NCBI RefSeq assembly: GCF_001517405.1
Contig: NZ_LN907827.1
Span: 3,320,915 to 3,384,914 of the forward strand
Reading direction: 5' to 3'
Source of the DNA: Duffyella gerundensis
GTDB taxonomy: Bacteria > Pseudomonadota > Gammaproteobacteria > Enterobacterales > Enterobacteriaceae
Length of the DNA: 64,000 bases
Position 1 is the stretch's first letter; each line of letters starts with the position of its first letter. The notes beneath the pieces were generated by a model. It did no database searches. It saw nothing but the letters and a program-made list of their open reading frames with translations, and had not been told where the DNA came from. Shown here piece after piece: positions 33,295-44,954 of this stretch. The translations under genes and the position numbers were made by a program.

Positions 33295-33319
33295 TTCGGG
33301 TCGAACGTTACAACGGCAA

Positions 33320-34978
<1,659 letters not shown>

Positions 34979-35012
34979 TTAAATTCGTTTCGTTCAGTGA
35001 ATACCGTACTAA

Positions 35013-35306
35013 TTACGCTTCAACAACGGCGAGGATGTCGCTCTCGGAAATGATCAGCACTTCCTCATTGTCGATTTTTTCGGTTTTCGCGCCGTAGCCT
35101 TCGCTGAAAATGACGACATCGCCAACTTTCACGTCCAGCGGCTTCACATCACCACTTTCCAGGATACGGCCATTGCCTACGGCCAGCACTTCACCACGGG
35201 TCGATTTGCCCGCAGCGGAGCCGGTCAGAACGATGCCGCCAGCAGATTTGGATTCAACTTCTTTACGCTTGACGATTACGCGATCGTGCAATGGACGAAT
35301 ATTCAT
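35013..35306 (-). CDS. groS: GroES co-chaperonin 10
   Basis: 97 aa, [29 protein letters not shown] with the mobile loop that binds GroEL and the beta-barrel end DILAVVEA. The start at 35306 has AGGAG just upstream. The frame continues to 35333 but adds non-conserved residues. The sigma 32 promoter lies about 85-110 bp upstream. Confidence 0.99.
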   Translation of the reverse strand: MNIRPLHDRVIVKRKEVESKSAGGIVLTGSAAGKSTRGEVLAVGNGRILESGDVKPLDVKVGDVVIFSEGYGAKTEKIDNEEVLIISESDILAVVEA

Positions 35307-35389
35307 TTGATAGCTCTCCTTTGAGAAGTCCAATCAGTCATTTTTGGGATGAACGCCGGGCTTACAGGCTTCCGGCCTCGTGACCAAAG

Positions 35390-35418
35390 AGATAGGGCCA
35401 GTCAGGGGCCCTTTCAAG
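35390..35418 (-). promoter_or_regulatory. Sigma 32 heat-shock promoter of groSL
   Basis: On the minus strand CTTGAAA (35418-35412), an exact -35 match, then a 14-bp spacer and CCCTATCT (35397-35390), close to the -10 consensus CCCCATNT. Position and sequence resemble the E. coli groE promoter. Confidence 0.85.
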
Positions 35419-35502
35419 GGCCACTAACAAAAATTTTTTCACGAAAAGGGCGTTTGCTGTTTTTTTCGCCAAGCGTAACGGCGGAAGAAATGCGGCGCTA
35501 AA

Positions 35503-35529
35503 TAACAAAAAAGCGCCCGCAGGCGCTTG
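35503..35529 (-). terminator. Rho-independent terminator of fxsA
   Basis: AGCGCC (35512-35517) and GGCGCT (35522-35527) form a stem with loop CGCA. On the minus strand TTTTTTGTTA follows. It separates fxsA from the groS promoter. Confidence 0.82.
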
Positions 35530-35538
35530 ATGCTGTGA

Positions 35539-35997
35539 TCAACGATCGGGGCGATCGTCATGCTCAATTTGTTTCACATCTTTGCGTTCAAACTCGCCGT
35601 CGACGGTATATCCGCTGTCCGGTCCAGCACCTGGCCCGCGCCAGACGCGCAGGTGCGGCATCAGCTTCAGCGTCAGGTGTTTCTGCACCGGCGGTAACAG
35701 CAGCAGCAGGCCGAGGAAATCGGTAAAGAAGCCTGGCAGCAGCAGCAGCACGCCAGAGATGATCAACGATACGCTTTTGATCATCTCTTTCGCCGGGCTT
35801 TCGCCCTGATTCAGCTTCTGCTGCATGAGCATAAAGTTTTTAACGCCCTGATTTTTAACCAGTGAAATACCAATCAGCGAGGTGAACACCACCAGCAACA
35901 TGGTCATCAGGACGCCCAGCACGTGAGCAACCTGGATAAACAGCGTGATTTCAATCCACGCCAGCACAAAGAAAACAATTAGTGGTAACCAGCGCAC
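35539..35997 (-). CDS. fxsA: FxsA membrane protein
   Basis: 152 aa (E. coli 158). Three to four hydrophobic segments (RWLPLIVFFVLAWIEITLFIQ, LGVLMTMLLVVFTSLIGISLV and SLIISGVLLLLPGFFTDFLG), then a charged cytoplasmic tail. In E. coli, overexpressed FxsA relieves F-plasmid exclusion of phage T7. The normal role is unknown. It is divergent from aspA across a 364-bp region. Confidence 0.94.
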   Translation of the reverse strand: MRWLPLIVFFVLAWIEITLFIQVAHVLGVLMTMLLVVFTSLIGISLVKNQGVKNFMLMQQKLNQGESPAKEMIKSVSLIISGVLLLLPGFFTDFLGLLLLLPPVQKHLTLKLMPHLRVWRGPGAGPDSGYTVDGEFERKDVKQIEHDDRPDR

Positions 35998-36361
35998 CGG
36001 ATACTCCTTGCGGTTATAGCGGCCCGGCGCGTTGCCAGGCAGCAGAAATGGACGATCCCGAAGATCGTATTAACAGAGATGGGCACAGCGAAGCGCCTTT
36101 TCAACCAAACCTGCCGTTTTTTTGGCACTGTCTTACTTTCGTGACAAATATCACATATTGTTAACATACCTACGCCGATAAATATTGGGAAGGTGATCTA
36201 TGTTCATGCAATTTGATGACAACAGAATATGATCGTGCTCGCTTCACCGTTGATGGATAAAATATCGGTGCTGGCGTTCCAGAACAACATAAACACATCC
36301 TCAGTGATGTATAACGCAAAGATTATGGGTTGCCGGCAGGCAGCCAAACAAGAAGGTTCCC
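35998..36361. other. Intergenic region between divergent fxsA and aspA
   Basis: 364 bp, AT-rich, with no convincing gene. It holds a CRP-like site (36137-36158). The remainder should contain the fxsA and aspA promoters. I could not assign an FNR site with confidence. Confidence 0.6.
36137..36158. promoter_or_regulatory. CRP-cAMP site upstream of aspA
   Basis: CGTGA (36140-36144), 6 bp, TCACA (36151-36155), with TT and TATT flanks: 9 of 10 core matches to the CRP consensus. aspA is CRP-activated in E. coli, consistent with this placement about 205 bp upstream of the start. Confidence 0.6.
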
Positions 36362-37798
36362 ATGGCAAATAACATTCGTATCGAAGAAGACCTGTTGGGC
36401 ATGCGCGAAGTTCCAGCTGATGCTTACTACGGTGTTCATACTCTGCGTGCGATTGAAAATTTCTATATTAGTAGCAGCAAAATCAGCGACATCCCGGAGT
36501 TTGTTCGCGGTATGGTGATGGTGAAAAAGGCAGCGGCGATGGCCAACAAAGAGCTGCACACCATTCCCCGTAATATCGCCAACGTCATTATCCAGGCGTG
36601 TGATGAAGTGTTAAATAACGGGAAATGCATGGACCAGTTCCCGGTAGATGTTTATCAGGGCGGTGCGGGCACCTCGGTAAACATGAACACCAATGAAGTG
36701 CTGGCTAATATTGGCCTGGAATTAATGGGTCATCAAAAAGGCGACTACCAGTTCCTTAACCCGAACGATCACGTCAACAAGTGTCAGTCTACCAATGACG
36801 CCTACCCCACCGGCTTTCGTATCGCCGTTTACTCTTCCATCCTGAAACTGCTGGATGCGATTGGTCAGCTTGGCGAAGGTTTTCAGCGTAAAGCGGTAGA
36901 ATTTGAAACCATCCTGAAAATGGGCCGTACCCAGCTTCAGGATGCGGTGCCGATGACGCTCGGCCAGGAGTTTCACGCCTTTAGCGTGCTGCTCAACGAA
37001 GAGATCAAAAATATTCTGCGCACCGCGGAGCTGCTGCTTGAGGTTAACCTCGGCGCGACGGCAATCGGCACCCGCCTGAACACCCCCGACGGCTATCAGC
37101 AGCTGGCGGTGGAGAAACTGGCAGAAGTGAGTAATTTGCCAGTTGTGCCAGCAGAAGACTTGATCGAAGCAACCTCAGACTGCGGCGCCTACGTGATGGT
37201 GCACTCCGCGCTGAAGCGGCTTGCGGTAAAAATGTCGAAAATTTGTAACGACCTGCGCCTGCTGTCATCTGGCCCGCGCTCTGGTCTGAACGAAATCAAC
37301 CTGCCGGAACTGCAGGCGGGCTCATCGATTATGCCAGCCAAGGTCAATCCAGTGGTGCCGGAAGTGGTCAATCAGGTTTGCTTCAAGGTTATCGGCAATG
37401 ACATCACGGTCACCATGGCGTCAGAAGCGGGTCAGTTGCAGCTCAATGTGATGGAGCCGGTGATTGGCCAGGCGCTGTTTGAATCGATCAGCATTCTGAC
37501 CAACTCCTGCTACAACCTGCTGGAAAAATGCGTTAACGGCATCACCGCCAACCGTGCGGTTTGTGAAGCCTACGTGTTTAACTCCATCGGTATTGTTACT
37601 TACCTCAACCCCTACATCGGCCACCACAACGGCGATATTGTCGGCAAGATTTGTGCTGAAACCGGTAAAAGCGTACGTGAAGTGGTGTTGGAGCGCGGCC
37701 TGCTGACCGAAGCGGAGCTGGATGATATTTTCTCTGTGCAGAACCTGATGTTCCCGGCTTACAAAGCCAAACGCTATACCGACGAAAGTGAACAATAA
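36362..37798 (+). CDS. aspA: Aspartate ammonia-lyase (aspartase)
   Basis: 478 aa, equal to E. coli. Deaminates L-aspartate to fumarate and ammonia. Substrate-binding SGSSxMPxKxNP-type loop is [13 protein letters not shown], and [14 protein letters not shown] and [18 protein letters not shown] are typical. Followed by its own terminator and dcuA, which exchanges the fumarate/aspartate/succinate it handles. One small difference from E. coli is GTRLNTP for GTGLNTP. Confidence 0.98.
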   Translation: MANNIRIEEDLLGMREVPADAYYGVHTLRAIENFYISSSKISDIPEFVRGMVMVKKAAAMANKELHTIPRNIANVIIQACDEVLNNGKCMDQFPVDVYQGGAGTSVNMNTNEVLANIGLELMGHQKGDYQFLNPNDHVNKCQSTNDAYPTGFRIAVYSSILKLLDAIGQLGEGFQRKAVEFETILKMGRTQLQDAVPMTLGQEFHAFSVLLNEEIKNILRTAELLLEVNLGATAIGTRLNTPDGYQQLAVEKLAEVSNLPVVPAEDLIEATSDCGAYVMVHSALKRLAVKMSKICNDLRLLSSGPRSGLNEINLPELQAGSSIMPAKVNPVVPEVVNQVCFKVIGNDITVTMASEAGQLQLNVMEPVIGQALFESISILTNSCYNLLEKCVNGITANRAVCEAYVFNSIGIVTYLNPYIGHHNGDIVGKICAETGKSVREVVLERGLLTEAELDDIFSVQNLMFPAYKAKRYTDESEQ

Positions 37799-37824
37799 TT
37801 TGATATAGTCACTCATCGTATACG

Positions 37825-37859
37825 GCACGCCACAGTAAAATGCGGCGTGCTTTTTTTTT
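37825..37859 (+). terminator. Rho-independent terminator of aspA
   Basis: GCACGCC (37825-37831) and GGCGTGC (37844-37850) with a 12-nt loop, followed by nine T. It lies between aspA and dcuA, so dcuA needs read-through or its own promoter. Confidence 0.92.
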
Positions 37860-37894
37860 GCCCCTTATTTGTACTGGCCTGACGGGAGCGTCCA

Positions 37895-39196
37895 ATGTTT
37901 GCGATGGAACTGGTTGTAGTATTACTGGCGATCTACCTTGGCGCGCGCCTCGGCGGTATCGGTATCGGTTTTGCCGGCGGCCTTGGCGTGCTGGTGTTGA
38001 CGCTGGTGGGCGGCATGAAGCCGGGTGCCATCCCCTTTGACGTGATTGAAATTATCATGGGCGTGATCGCCGCCATCGCCGCCATGCAGGTGGCGGGCGG
38101 CATGGATTATCTGGTAAGCCTCGCGGAACGCCTGCTGCGTCGTCATCCGCGTTACGTCACCTTTCTCGCGCCGCTGGTGACTTACGGCATGACACTGCTG
38201 GCAGGCACCGGTCATACCGCTTTTTCCACGCTGCCGGTGATCGCCGAAGTGGCCAAAGAGCAGGGCATCCGCCCTTCCCGTCCGCTCTCTATCGCCGTGG
38301 TCGCCTCGCAGATCGCCATCACCGCATCGCCGATTTCGGCGGCAGTGGTGTTTTTCGCCGGTATTCTTGAGCCCAAAGGCATCAGCTATCTGGCGCTGCT
38401 GTCGGTTGCCATTCCGTCAACCATGGTGGCTATTTTTATCGCGGCGATCGTCACCAACTTTCTGGGTAAAGAACTGGCTGACGATGAGATTTATCAGGCG
38501 CGACTGGCCAAAGGAGAAGTATCACGCCGTGGCAGCAACGGCTTTGTGGAAAAGCCCGGTGCCAAACGCTCGCTGCTGCTGTTTCTGGCCGGTATCGTCG
38601 CGGTGGTGTTTTATGCCACCGCCACCAGCGATGCAGTTGGGCTGATTACCAATCCGCTGCTGCCGCGTAATGAGGCGATTGTGGTCTTTATGCTGACGGT
38701 GGCCACGCTGATTTGCCTGACCTGTCGCATCGATACCGGTGAGATTCTCAACGCCAGCACCTTTAAGTCAGGCATGAGTGCCTGCGTATGTGTGCTCGGT
38801 GTCGCCTGGCTGGGCGATACCTTCGTCAAGGGTCATCTGCAGGATATTCAGGCAGTTGCTGGCGATCTGCTGCGTAGCTCACCGTGGATGCTGGCGCTGA
38901 TCCTGTTTTTCGCCTCCACGCTGCTCTATTCCCAGGCAGCCACCACCAAGGCGCTGATGCCTGCCGCGCTGCTGCTTGGCGTATCGCCGCTGACCGCGGT
39001 GGCTTCGTTCGCTGCCGTCTCGGCGCTGTTTGTGCTGCCGACCTACCCAACGCTGCTCGCCGCGGTAGAGATGGATGATACCGGTTCAACCCGCATTGGC
39101 CGCCTTGTCTTCAACCACTCCTTCCTGATTCCGGGCGTTATCGCCATTGCGCTGTCGGTGGCGTTTGGCTTTCTGTTTGGCGGCCTGTGGCTTTGA
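37895..39196 (+). CDS. dcuA: DcuA, C4-dicarboxylate transporter
   Basis: 433 aa, same length as E. coli. About ten membrane helices. Family segments GARLGGIGIGFAGGLGVLVL, ITASPISAAVVFFAG, STFKSGMSACVCVLGVAWLG and MDDTGSTRIGRLVFNH are present. It takes up aspartate and exchanges it for fumarate or succinate. It is paired with aspA as in E. coli. Confidence 0.97.
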   Translation: MFAMELVVVLLAIYLGARLGGIGIGFAGGLGVLVLTLVGGMKPGAIPFDVIEIIMGVIAAIAAMQVAGGMDYLVSLAERLLRRHPRYVTFLAPLVTYGMTLLAGTGHTAFSTLPVIAEVAKEQGIRPSRPLSIAVVASQIAITASPISAAVVFFAGILEPKGISYLALLSVAIPSTMVAIFIAAIVTNFLGKELADDEIYQARLAKGEVSRRGSNGFVEKPGAKRSLLLFLAGIVAVVFYATATSDAVGLITNPLLPRNEAIVVFMLTVATLICLTCRIDTGEILNASTFKSGMSACVCVLGVAWLGDTFVKGHLQDIQAVAGDLLRSSPWMLALILFFASTLLYSQAATTKALMPAALLLGVSPLTAVASFAAVSALFVLPTYPTLLAAVEMDDTGSTRIGRLVFNHSFLIPGVIAIALSVAFGFLFGGLWL

Positions 39197-39266
39197 GTCA
39201 CAACTGATCAAATCCCTGTAGCTTCACCCGTGATATCATCTGCGCTTTCGCCGGAAAGGAGGCGCA

Positions 39267-39590
39267 ATGAATCCCCTGTCTGCTGTTGTTGTACTCTGCA
39301 CCGCACCCGATGACGCCACGGCAAATGCGCTGGCACAACGGGCACTGGACGCGCAGCTCGCCGCCTGTGTCACGCTGTTGCCAGGTGCCACCTCACTTTA
39401 CGTCTGGCAGGGGAAGCTGGAGCGCACCGCTGAAGTGCAAATGTTGCTGAAAAGCAGCGAAGCGCATCAGCAGGCGCTGATTGAGCTGCTAAAGGCAGCG
39501 CATCCTTACGACACGCCGGAGCTATTAGTGCTGCCGGTTACACATGGAGAGAGTGAATACTTGTCATGGCTCAGCGCATCGCTACGTTAA
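39267..39590 (+). CDS. cutA: CutA, divalent-cation tolerance protein
   Basis: 107 aa (E. coli 112). A trimeric PII-like ferredoxin-fold protein: [18 protein letters not shown] with the metal-binding Cys, [22 protein letters not shown] and [13 protein letters not shown]. In E. coli, mutants are copper-sensitive. A very strong ribosome site (AAAGGAGG) precedes the ATG. Its last 25 bp overlap dsbD. Confidence 0.96.
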   Translation: MNPLSAVVVLCTAPDDATANALAQRALDAQLAACVTLLPGATSLYVWQGKLERTAEVQMLLKSSEAHQQALIELLKAAHPYDTPELLVLPVTHGESEYLSWLSASLR

Positions 39591-41287
39591 TTTTTATTCT
39601 GTTTTCCGTGTTCAGCCTGCCTGCGCAGGCCTCGCTGTTTGCGCCGAAAACCACCGCCGACCGCTTTGTGCCGGTCAATCAGGCATTTGCTTTTGATTTT
39701 CGCCAGAACCAGCAGCAACTGACGCTAAGCTGGCAGGTCAAGCCGGGCTATTATCTCTATCGCCAGCAAATTTCGCTGGAAACTGAACACGCCACCCTCG
39801 CGCCATTTACGCTGCCCGCAGGCCAGCCACACGAAGATGAGTTCTACGGAAAGTCAGAGATTTACCCCAACGATTTGCAGCTGGCGCTGACCATTCAGCA
39901 GGCCGGTGCCGACGCCAGCGTGCGCGTCACCTGGCAAGGCTGCGCCGCGGCGGGCTTCTGCTATCCGCCGGAAACGCGCACCATTCCGCTCAGCGCGGTA
40001 ACGGCCAGCGCCGTGCCGCCGCCTGCTGCCCAGCCAGCCTCTGCCGCCAGTGCACAACCTGCGCCGGTCAGCGCCCCGCTGCCTTTTTCGCCATTCTGGG
40101 CGCTGCTGATTGGCATCGGTGTCGCCTTTACGCCCTGCGTTCTGCCGATGTATCCGCTGATATCCGGCATTATTCTTGGTGGAAGCCGACAATTCTCCAT
40201 GGCGCGCCTGTTCGCACTGGCGATGGTTTACGTACAGGGCATGGCGCTGACCTATACGCTGATGGGCATGGTGGTCGCCGCGGCGGGCCTGCGCTTTCAG
40301 GCGGCCTTACAGCATCCTTATGTGCTGATCGGCCTGTCGGCGCTGTTTATCGTGCTGGCGCTGTCGATGTTTGGCCTGTTTACGCTGCAGCTTCCCGCCT
40401 CGCTGCAAACGCGGCTGACGCTGTGGAGCAACCGCCAGCAGGGCGGCTCGCTGCCAGGGGTCTTTTTCATGGGCGCGCTCGCTGGCCTGATCTGTTCGCC
40501 CTGCACCACCGCGCCGCTGAGCGCCATTCTGCTTTACATTGCGCAGAGCGGAAACCTGCTGGCCGGTGCCGGTACGCTCTATCTTTATGCGCTTGGCATG
40601 GGCCTGCCGCTGATTGTCGTGACGTTGTTTGGCAACCGCCTGTTGCCGCGCAGCGGACCGTGGATGGAAACGGTCAAAGTCGGCTTTGGCTTTGTGATTC
40701 TGGCGCTGCCGGTTTTTCTGCTGGAACGCGTGATCGGTGCGGCGTGGGGCCTGCGGCTCTGGAGCCTGCTGGGCATCGCCTTCTTTGGCTGGGCTTTCAT
40801 TACCAGCCTGCGCGCATCGAAGCCCTGGCTGCGCATCGTGCAGATCGTGCTCTTCGCCGCTGCGCTGATCGCCGCCCGTCCGCTGCAGGATTGGGTGTTT
40901 GGCACGCCGACTGCAAGCAGCAGTGCTGCACACCTTAACTTCACGCGTATCGACAATCAGGCTGCGCTGACGCAGGCGCTGCAACAATCATCGGGTAAAA
41001 TCACGATGCTCGATCTCTATGCTGACTGGTGCGTAGCCTGCAAAGAGTTTGAAAAATATACCTTTAGCGATGACAGCGTGCAGCAGGCGCTGAGCAACGT
41101 GCAGCTGTTGCAGGCCGACGTTACCGCCAACACCGCGCAGCAAAGCGCGCTGTTGCAACAGCTGAATGTACTGGGGCTGCCGACGATCCTGTTTTTTGCC
41201 GATGGCAAAGAGATCCCCGGCTCACGCATCACCGGCTTTCTGAACGCCGCTGACTTTACGGCGCATTTGCAGAAATTAAGTCAGTAA
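39566..41287 (+). CDS. dsbD: DsbD, thiol:disulfide interchange protein
   Basis: 573 aa (E. coli 565). Signal peptide, then an N-terminal periplasmic domain with redox cysteines about 126 and 132 ([15 protein letters not shown]). Eight membrane helices carry the [10 protein letters not shown] and [12 protein letters not shown] cysteines, and a C-terminal thioredoxin domain has [15 protein letters not shown]. It passes electrons from cytoplasmic thioredoxin to DsbC, DsbG and CcmG. The linker between the N-terminal domain and the membrane part is Ala/Pro-rich and longer than in E. coli. The start overlaps cutA. Confidence 0.97.
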   Translation: MAQRIATLIFILFSVFSLPAQASLFAPKTTADRFVPVNQAFAFDFRQNQQQLTLSWQVKPGYYLYRQQISLETEHATLAPFTLPAGQPHEDEFYGKSEIYPNDLQLALTIQQAGADASVRVTWQGCAAAGFCYPPETRTIPLSAVTASAVPPPAAQPASAASAQPAPVSAPLPFSPFWALLIGIGVAFTPCVLPMYPLISGIILGGSRQFSMARLFALAMVYVQGMALTYTLMGMVVAAAGLRFQAALQHPYVLIGLSALFIVLALSMFGLFTLQLPASLQTRLTLWSNRQQGGSLPGVFFMGALAGLICSPCTTAPLSAILLYIAQSGNLLAGAGTLYLYALGMGLPLIVVTLFGNRLLPRSGPWMETVKVGFGFVILALPVFLLERVIGAAWGLRLWSLLGIAFFGWAFITSLRASKPWLRIVQIVLFAAALIAARPLQDWVFGTPTASSSAAHLNFTRIDNQAALTQALQQSSGKITMLDLYADWCVACKEFEKYTFSDDSVQQALSNVQLLQADVTANTAQQSALLQQLNVLGLPTILFFADGKEIPGSRITGFLNAADFTAHLQKLSQ

Positions 41288-41352
41288 ACGACACTGAACG
41301 TTAATTTGAACCAGCCGGAAAAACCGGCAAACGCATTAGTGAGGAGCGTCAC

Positions 41353-41931
41353 TTGCAACGTGAACAGGTACTCGAACATGCGCTTAATGTGCTTGAACGA
41401 CACGGCTTATCCGCCACCACATCGCTGGCGATGCTGGCCGCAGAAATTGAGTTTCCGCTGGAACAACTTCAGCGCTTCTGGCCCGATCGTGATGCGCTGC
41501 TTTATGACGCACTGCGCTTTCACGGCGAGCAAATCGACACCTGGCGCCGCCAGTTACTGCTTGATGAAACCTTAGATGCCGAACAGAAGCTGCTGGCGCG
41601 CTACGACGTACTGGAGCAGTCGGTTAACAATGGTCGTTTTCCCGGCTGTTTGTTTATCTCCGCCTGTACCTTCTACCCGCACGCCGATCACCCGATTCAT
41701 CGCATCGCCGAACAGCAGAAACGCGCTTCGTGGCAATACACGCACGATCTGTTAGTGCAGCTGCAGGCTGATAACCCAACGCTGGTGGCGGAGCAGATGG
41801 AGCTGATTCTGGAAGGCTGCCTGAGCAAACTGCTGGTAAAACACAGCGTGCAGGATGTGGCGACAGCAAAGCGTCTGGCGGAAGATGTGTTGCGCTTTGC
41901 CATGTGCCGTAAAAACGGCGCGCTAACCTGA
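41353..41931 (+). CDS. yjdC: YjdC, TetR-family transcriptional regulator
   Basis: 192 aa (E. coli 191). An N-terminal helix-turn-helix ([27 protein letters not shown]) and a ligand-binding C-terminal domain with [20 protein letters not shown] match E. coli YjdC. Its targets are unknown. The start is TTG at 41353 with GAGGAG 6 nt upstream, giving MQREQV as in E. coli. It follows dsbD by 65 bp. Confidence 0.92.
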   Translation: MQREQVLEHALNVLERHGLSATTSLAMLAAEIEFPLEQLQRFWPDRDALLYDALRFHGEQIDTWRRQLLLDETLDAEQKLLARYDVLEQSVNNGRFPGCLFISACTFYPHADHPIHRIAEQQKRASWQYTHDLLVQLQADNPTLVAEQMELILEGCLSKLLVKHSVQDVATAKRLAEDVLRFAMCRKNGALT

Positions 41932-41988
41932 CTTTGCCTGAAAAAAGCGCAGTTGACGCGCTCAGGGGCACTTTTTCGCATAAAGCCG

Positions 41989-42017
41989 TTGACGCCCTGC
42001 AGGCTTTACGGTTTAAT
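41989..42017 (+). promoter_or_regulatory. Sigma 70 promoter of tRNA-Phe
   Basis: TTGACG (41989-41994), a 17-bp spacer and TTTAAT (42012-42017), then GC-rich GCGCCCCG before the tRNA at 42028. This is a stable-RNA-type discriminator. Confidence 0.85.
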
Positions 42018-42027
42018 GCGCCCCGTT

Positions 42028-42103
42028 GCCCGAATAGCTCAGTCGGTAGAGCAGGGGATTGAAAATCCCCGTGTCCTTGGTTCGATTCCGAGTTCGGGCA
42101 CCA
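42028..42103 (+). tRNA. tRNA-Phe (GAA)
   Basis: 76 nt with encoded CCA. Acceptor GCCCGAA/TTCGGGC, anticodon GAA in GGATTGAAAATCC, T-loop GTTCGATTC. It has its own promoter and terminator. In E. coli this position (pheU) is an integration hotspot. Here no integrase gene follows. Confidence 0.98.
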
Positions 42104-42113
42104 CTTATTAAAG

Positions 42114-42137
42114 AACCCAGCCTATGGCTGGGTTTTT
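42114..42137 (+). terminator. Rho-independent terminator of tRNA-Phe
   Basis: AACCCAGCC (42114-42122) and GGCTGGGTT (42126-42134) form a perfect 9-bp stem with a TAT loop, followed by a T-run. Confidence 0.93.
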
Positions 42138-42160
42138 GCTTTTCAGGAACCGAACGCCTC

Positions 42161-42177
42161 ATCGAACGCCGTTCGAT
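42161..42177. repeat. Perfect 17-bp palindrome between tRNA-Phe and yghU
   Basis: ATCGAACGCCGTTCGAT has perfect 8-bp arms and a 1-bp centre. It lies 24 bp after the tRNA-Phe terminator and 181 bp before yghU, in otherwise featureless sequence. Symmetry and length suit a dimeric regulator's operator. No regulator gene is adjacent except yjdC. Confidence 0.5.
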
Positions 42178-42357
42178 TGACTCTCCTTCGAACTCTTCAT
42201 CAAGCCGCATACCCTTCCCTGACCAACGCCCTTTTACCGTTTAACGCATAACCATTTAACCGTTCTGGCTATCGCGCATTCAGGGGATGGCTCGCCAGGC
42301 GGCGGCTGCTACACTCTCTTCTCTCACCACCTGTTTGTTTAGCGGAGAAGGCTCACT

Positions 42358-43224
42358 ATGTCGGAACAAGATTACCAGCCACCAAAAGTATGGAAATGGA
42401 ATCAGGATAATGCGAGTGCCTGGTCGAAAACCAACCGCCCGATTGCCGGCCCAACCCATGAAAAAAGCCTGCCGCAGGGCGAGCATCCGCTGCAACTCTA
42501 TTCGCTGGGCACACCAAATGGTCAGAAGGTCACTATTCTGCTGGAAGAACTCCTGGCGGTAGGCGTTACCGCGGCGGAATATGATGCGCACCTGATTCGT
42601 ATCGGCGAAGGCGATCAGTTCTCCAGCGGCTTTGTTGAGATCAACCCCAACTCCAAAATTCCGGCGCTGCTCGACGTCTCGGAAACGCCGCCGGTGCGCG
42701 TTTTTGAATCCGGCGCCATCCTGCTCTATCTGGCTGACAAATTTGGGCATTTCCTGCCGGAAGATCGGGCAGGCCGCACCGAAGCGCTGAACTGGCTCTT
42801 CTGGCTGCAGGGATCGGCACCCTACCTCGGCGGCGGTTTCGGCCACTTCTATCACTATGCGCCGGTAAAAATCGAATACGCCATTGAGCGCTTCACTATG
42901 GAAACCAAACGCCAGCTCGACGTGCTGGATCGCCAGCTGGCTGAGCACCGTTTTATTGCCGGTGATGAATACACCATTGCCGATATCGCGATTTGGCCGT
43001 GGTACGGCAATCTGGTGCGCAACGATCAGTATGGCGCCGCTGAATTCCTCGACGTGGGCAGCTATCAGCACGTGCAGCGTTGGGCAGAAGAGATTGAAAA
43101 TCGTCCGGCGGTTCAGCGTGGCCGTAAGGTCAACCGCACCTGGGGCGAGCCGTCAGAGCAGCTGCATGAACGTCATGACGCTGCCGATTTCGATACCAAC
43201 ACCGAAGATAAACGCGGCAAATAA
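42358..43224 (+). CDS. yghU: YghU, glutathione-S-transferase-like disulfide-bond oxidoreductase
   Basis: 288 aa, same length as E. coli YghU. Nu-class GST: N-terminal thioredoxin-like domain (QLYSLGTPNGQKVTILLEELLAVGV, NPNSKIPALLD and FESGAILLYLADKFG), then the helical domain with WLFWLQGSAPYLGGGFGHFYHYAP. The family binds glutathione disulfide and reduces disulfides and organic hydroperoxides. Good ribosome site (GGAGAAGG). In E. coli it lies elsewhere on the chromosome, so this marks the synteny break after tRNA-Phe. Confidence 0.95.
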   Translation: MSEQDYQPPKVWKWNQDNASAWSKTNRPIAGPTHEKSLPQGEHPLQLYSLGTPNGQKVTILLEELLAVGVTAAEYDAHLIRIGEGDQFSSGFVEINPNSKIPALLDVSETPPVRVFESGAILLYLADKFGHFLPEDRAGRTEALNWLFWLQGSAPYLGGGFGHFYHYAPVKIEYAIERFTMETKRQLDVLDRQLAEHRFIAGDEYTIADIAIWPWYGNLVRNDQYGAAEFLDVGSYQHVQRWAEEIENRPAVQRGRKVNRTWGEPSEQLHERHDAADFDTNTEDKRGK

Positions 43225-43232
43225 GCCGGTTA

Positions 43233-43256
43233 CCCGGCTAAGGCCGGGTTTCTTTT
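43233..43256 (+). terminator. Rho-independent terminator of yghU
   Basis: CCCGGC (43233-43238) and GCCGGG (43243-43248) with loop TAAG, followed by TTTCTTTT. It lies 8 bp after the yghU stop and touches the end of the convergent binding-protein gene. Confidence 0.82.
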
Positions 43257-44838
43257 ACTCCTTCGTCACCGCCGTTTTACTCACCTGATCGTAATAGAGC
43301 ATGGTGGCGCCAATGCCCTGCGCCGCTCCCTGCACGTTATCCCGCAACGCCACCAGTTTTTTCCCCTGCAGCATCACCACATAAGGTGAGTTCTGTTGCA
43401 CTTCAGTTTGCAACGTCCGATAGCGCTCACGCCGCTGTGCCACATCGCTTTCCGCCGCCGCCGCGCGCGTCTGCTGGCTGAGCGCAGGAATAGTCCAGCC
43501 GACGCGCCAGGCGAGGGTTTTTGGCCCGTTGGGCACGTTATAGGCAAAGGTGCTGGCGTTGGTGTTGGGATCGATATAGTCCGCGCCCCAATAGGTGAAG
43601 ATTGCCTGGAAATTGCGGGCGCGCATTTTGCCCCACAGATCCGCTTCCGCCACCGGTTGAATATCGATATGGATATCCGCCTGGGCAAAGCTCGCCTGCA
43701 ACGCCTGCGCTACGTCGGTATAAGGCGGCTGATTGGTGACCGTCAGGCTGAAATGTGTGCCGGGTTTGATACCCGCCTGCTGCAGAATCGCTTTCGCTTT
43801 CGCCACATCAAGATGAAATGGCGTAGTGGTCAGCGCGCCATCAAAGCCCTGCGGCAGAAAAGCCTGATGCACCTGATACTGGCCTTTCAGCAACTGCGTT
43901 GACAGGCTGTCATAATCCACCAGCCAGCGCGCCGCCTGCCACAGTGCAGGATTGCCCAGCCCCGCCTGCTGCGTGTTAAACCCGAGGTAATAGATCAGGC
44001 TGGAAGGAAAGGCCTCAATTCTGACGCCAGGGCGCTGCCTCAGCGCATCAAACTGATCGGCACCCAGTTCATAGGCCACATCGGCATCGCCCTGCTCCAG
44101 CAACAGACGTCGCGAGCCTGAATCGCTAACGCCTTTCAGAATCACGCGTTTCAGCGCGGGCTTCGGTTGCGCATGCGGGCTCGCCTCCAGCACCAGCGCC
44201 TGCTGCGGCGCAAAGCTGCGAATGGCATAGGCGGCGCTGCCCGCCGAATGGGTACGCAGCCAGCCGTTGCCGTAGTCATTGTTACTGGCATGCTGCTGCG
44301 CCAGCTTCGCATCAACAATCGACGCTACCGGCGATGACAGCAGACGCAGCGCCAGATCGCGACCAATCGGCGCCACCCAGCGAATCTCCAGCTGATGATC
44401 GTCAATGCGCGTGAACTGGGCGTCGATGTTATCGGCAGTCCAGCCAAATTCGCCGAGGATAAACGCCGGGGTTTTGTTGAGCTTGATAGCGCGCGTGAGT
44501 GAGAAAATGATATCGCTGGCGGTCACCGGATTGCCGCTGGCAAAGGTCGCCTGAGGATTAAGCTGAATGCGCAGGCTGTGCGCGCTGTTGCCCGGTTGCC
44601 ATGAGGTGGCCAGCTCGGCGGCGAGCTTTTGCTGATCGTGGCGATCGGCCTGCACCAGCCGCTGATAGATATTAATCAAACTGCCGGTGCTGACCGTTTC
44701 GAAGCTTTCCGCCGGATCGAAACTGATAATGCCATCCAGCGGAATGGCCACCACCAGCGTATCAGCAGGCGTTGCCGCCTGCACCGCGCTGGTAGTTAAC
44801 AGCGCGGAAGTCACTAAAAACGATAAAATTTTACGCAT
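43255..44838 (-). CDS. Periplasmic binding protein of a dipeptide/nickel-type ABC importer (second copy)
   Basis: 527 aa, SBP_bac_5 family, secreted by signal peptide MRKILSFLVTSALLTTSAVQA. The mature protein begins ATPADTLVVAIPLDG and contains FDPAESFETV and NIYQRLVQAD. It is clearly a paralogue of the binding protein at 49037-50605 (both start ATPADTLV, share the FDPAE.FE segment and end in a ..YY.QVSK motif). The ATG at 44838 is preferred over the GTG at 44844 because AGGA is 8 nt away. It is the last gene of the left transporter cluster, 110 bp after the DUF1349 gene. The ligand is unknown. Confidence 0.88.
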   Translation of the reverse strand: MRKILSFLVTSALLTTSAVQAATPADTLVVAIPLDGIISFDPAESFETVSTGSLINIYQRLVQADRHDQQKLAAELATSWQPGNSAHSLRIQLNPQATFASGNPVTASDIIFSLTRAIKLNKTPAFILGEFGWTADNIDAQFTRIDDHQLEIRWVAPIGRDLALRLLSSPVASIVDAKLAQQHASNNDYGNGWLRTHSAGSAAYAIRSFAPQQALVLEASPHAQPKPALKRVILKGVSDSGSRRLLLEQGDADVAYELGADQFDALRQRPGVRIEAFPSSLIYYLGFNTQQAGLGNPALWQAARWLVDYDSLSTQLLKGQYQVHQAFLPQGFDGALTTTPFHLDVAKAKAILQQAGIKPGTHFSLTVTNQPPYTDVAQALQASFAQADIHIDIQPVAEADLWGKMRARNFQAIFTYWGADYIDPNTNASTFAYNVPNGPKTLAWRVGWTIPALSQQTRAAAAESDVAQRRERYRTLQTEVQQNSPYVVMLQGKKLVALRDNVQGAAQGIGATMLYYDQVSKTAVTKE

Positions 44839-44954
44839 ATTCACTGTCCTGGCAGCCCATGTTCCCCGACTATAGAGGGAAGCGGCTAACGCAGAAATGC
44901 GTCTTTCAGCAATCGAATGCCAGAATCAGGCTAAGCCTGCGGCCTGAAGCGGAA

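Noticed and set aside
41953..41985. A second TTGACG upstream of tRNA-Phe as an additional promoter.
   Set aside because: There is no acceptable -10 hexamer at 16-18 bp. The copy at 41989 has ideal spacing.
42028..43300. tRNA-Phe as an attachment site of an integrated element.
   Set aside because: No integrase follows, and I did not find a second copy of the tRNA 3' end in the window. The synteny break is reported separately.
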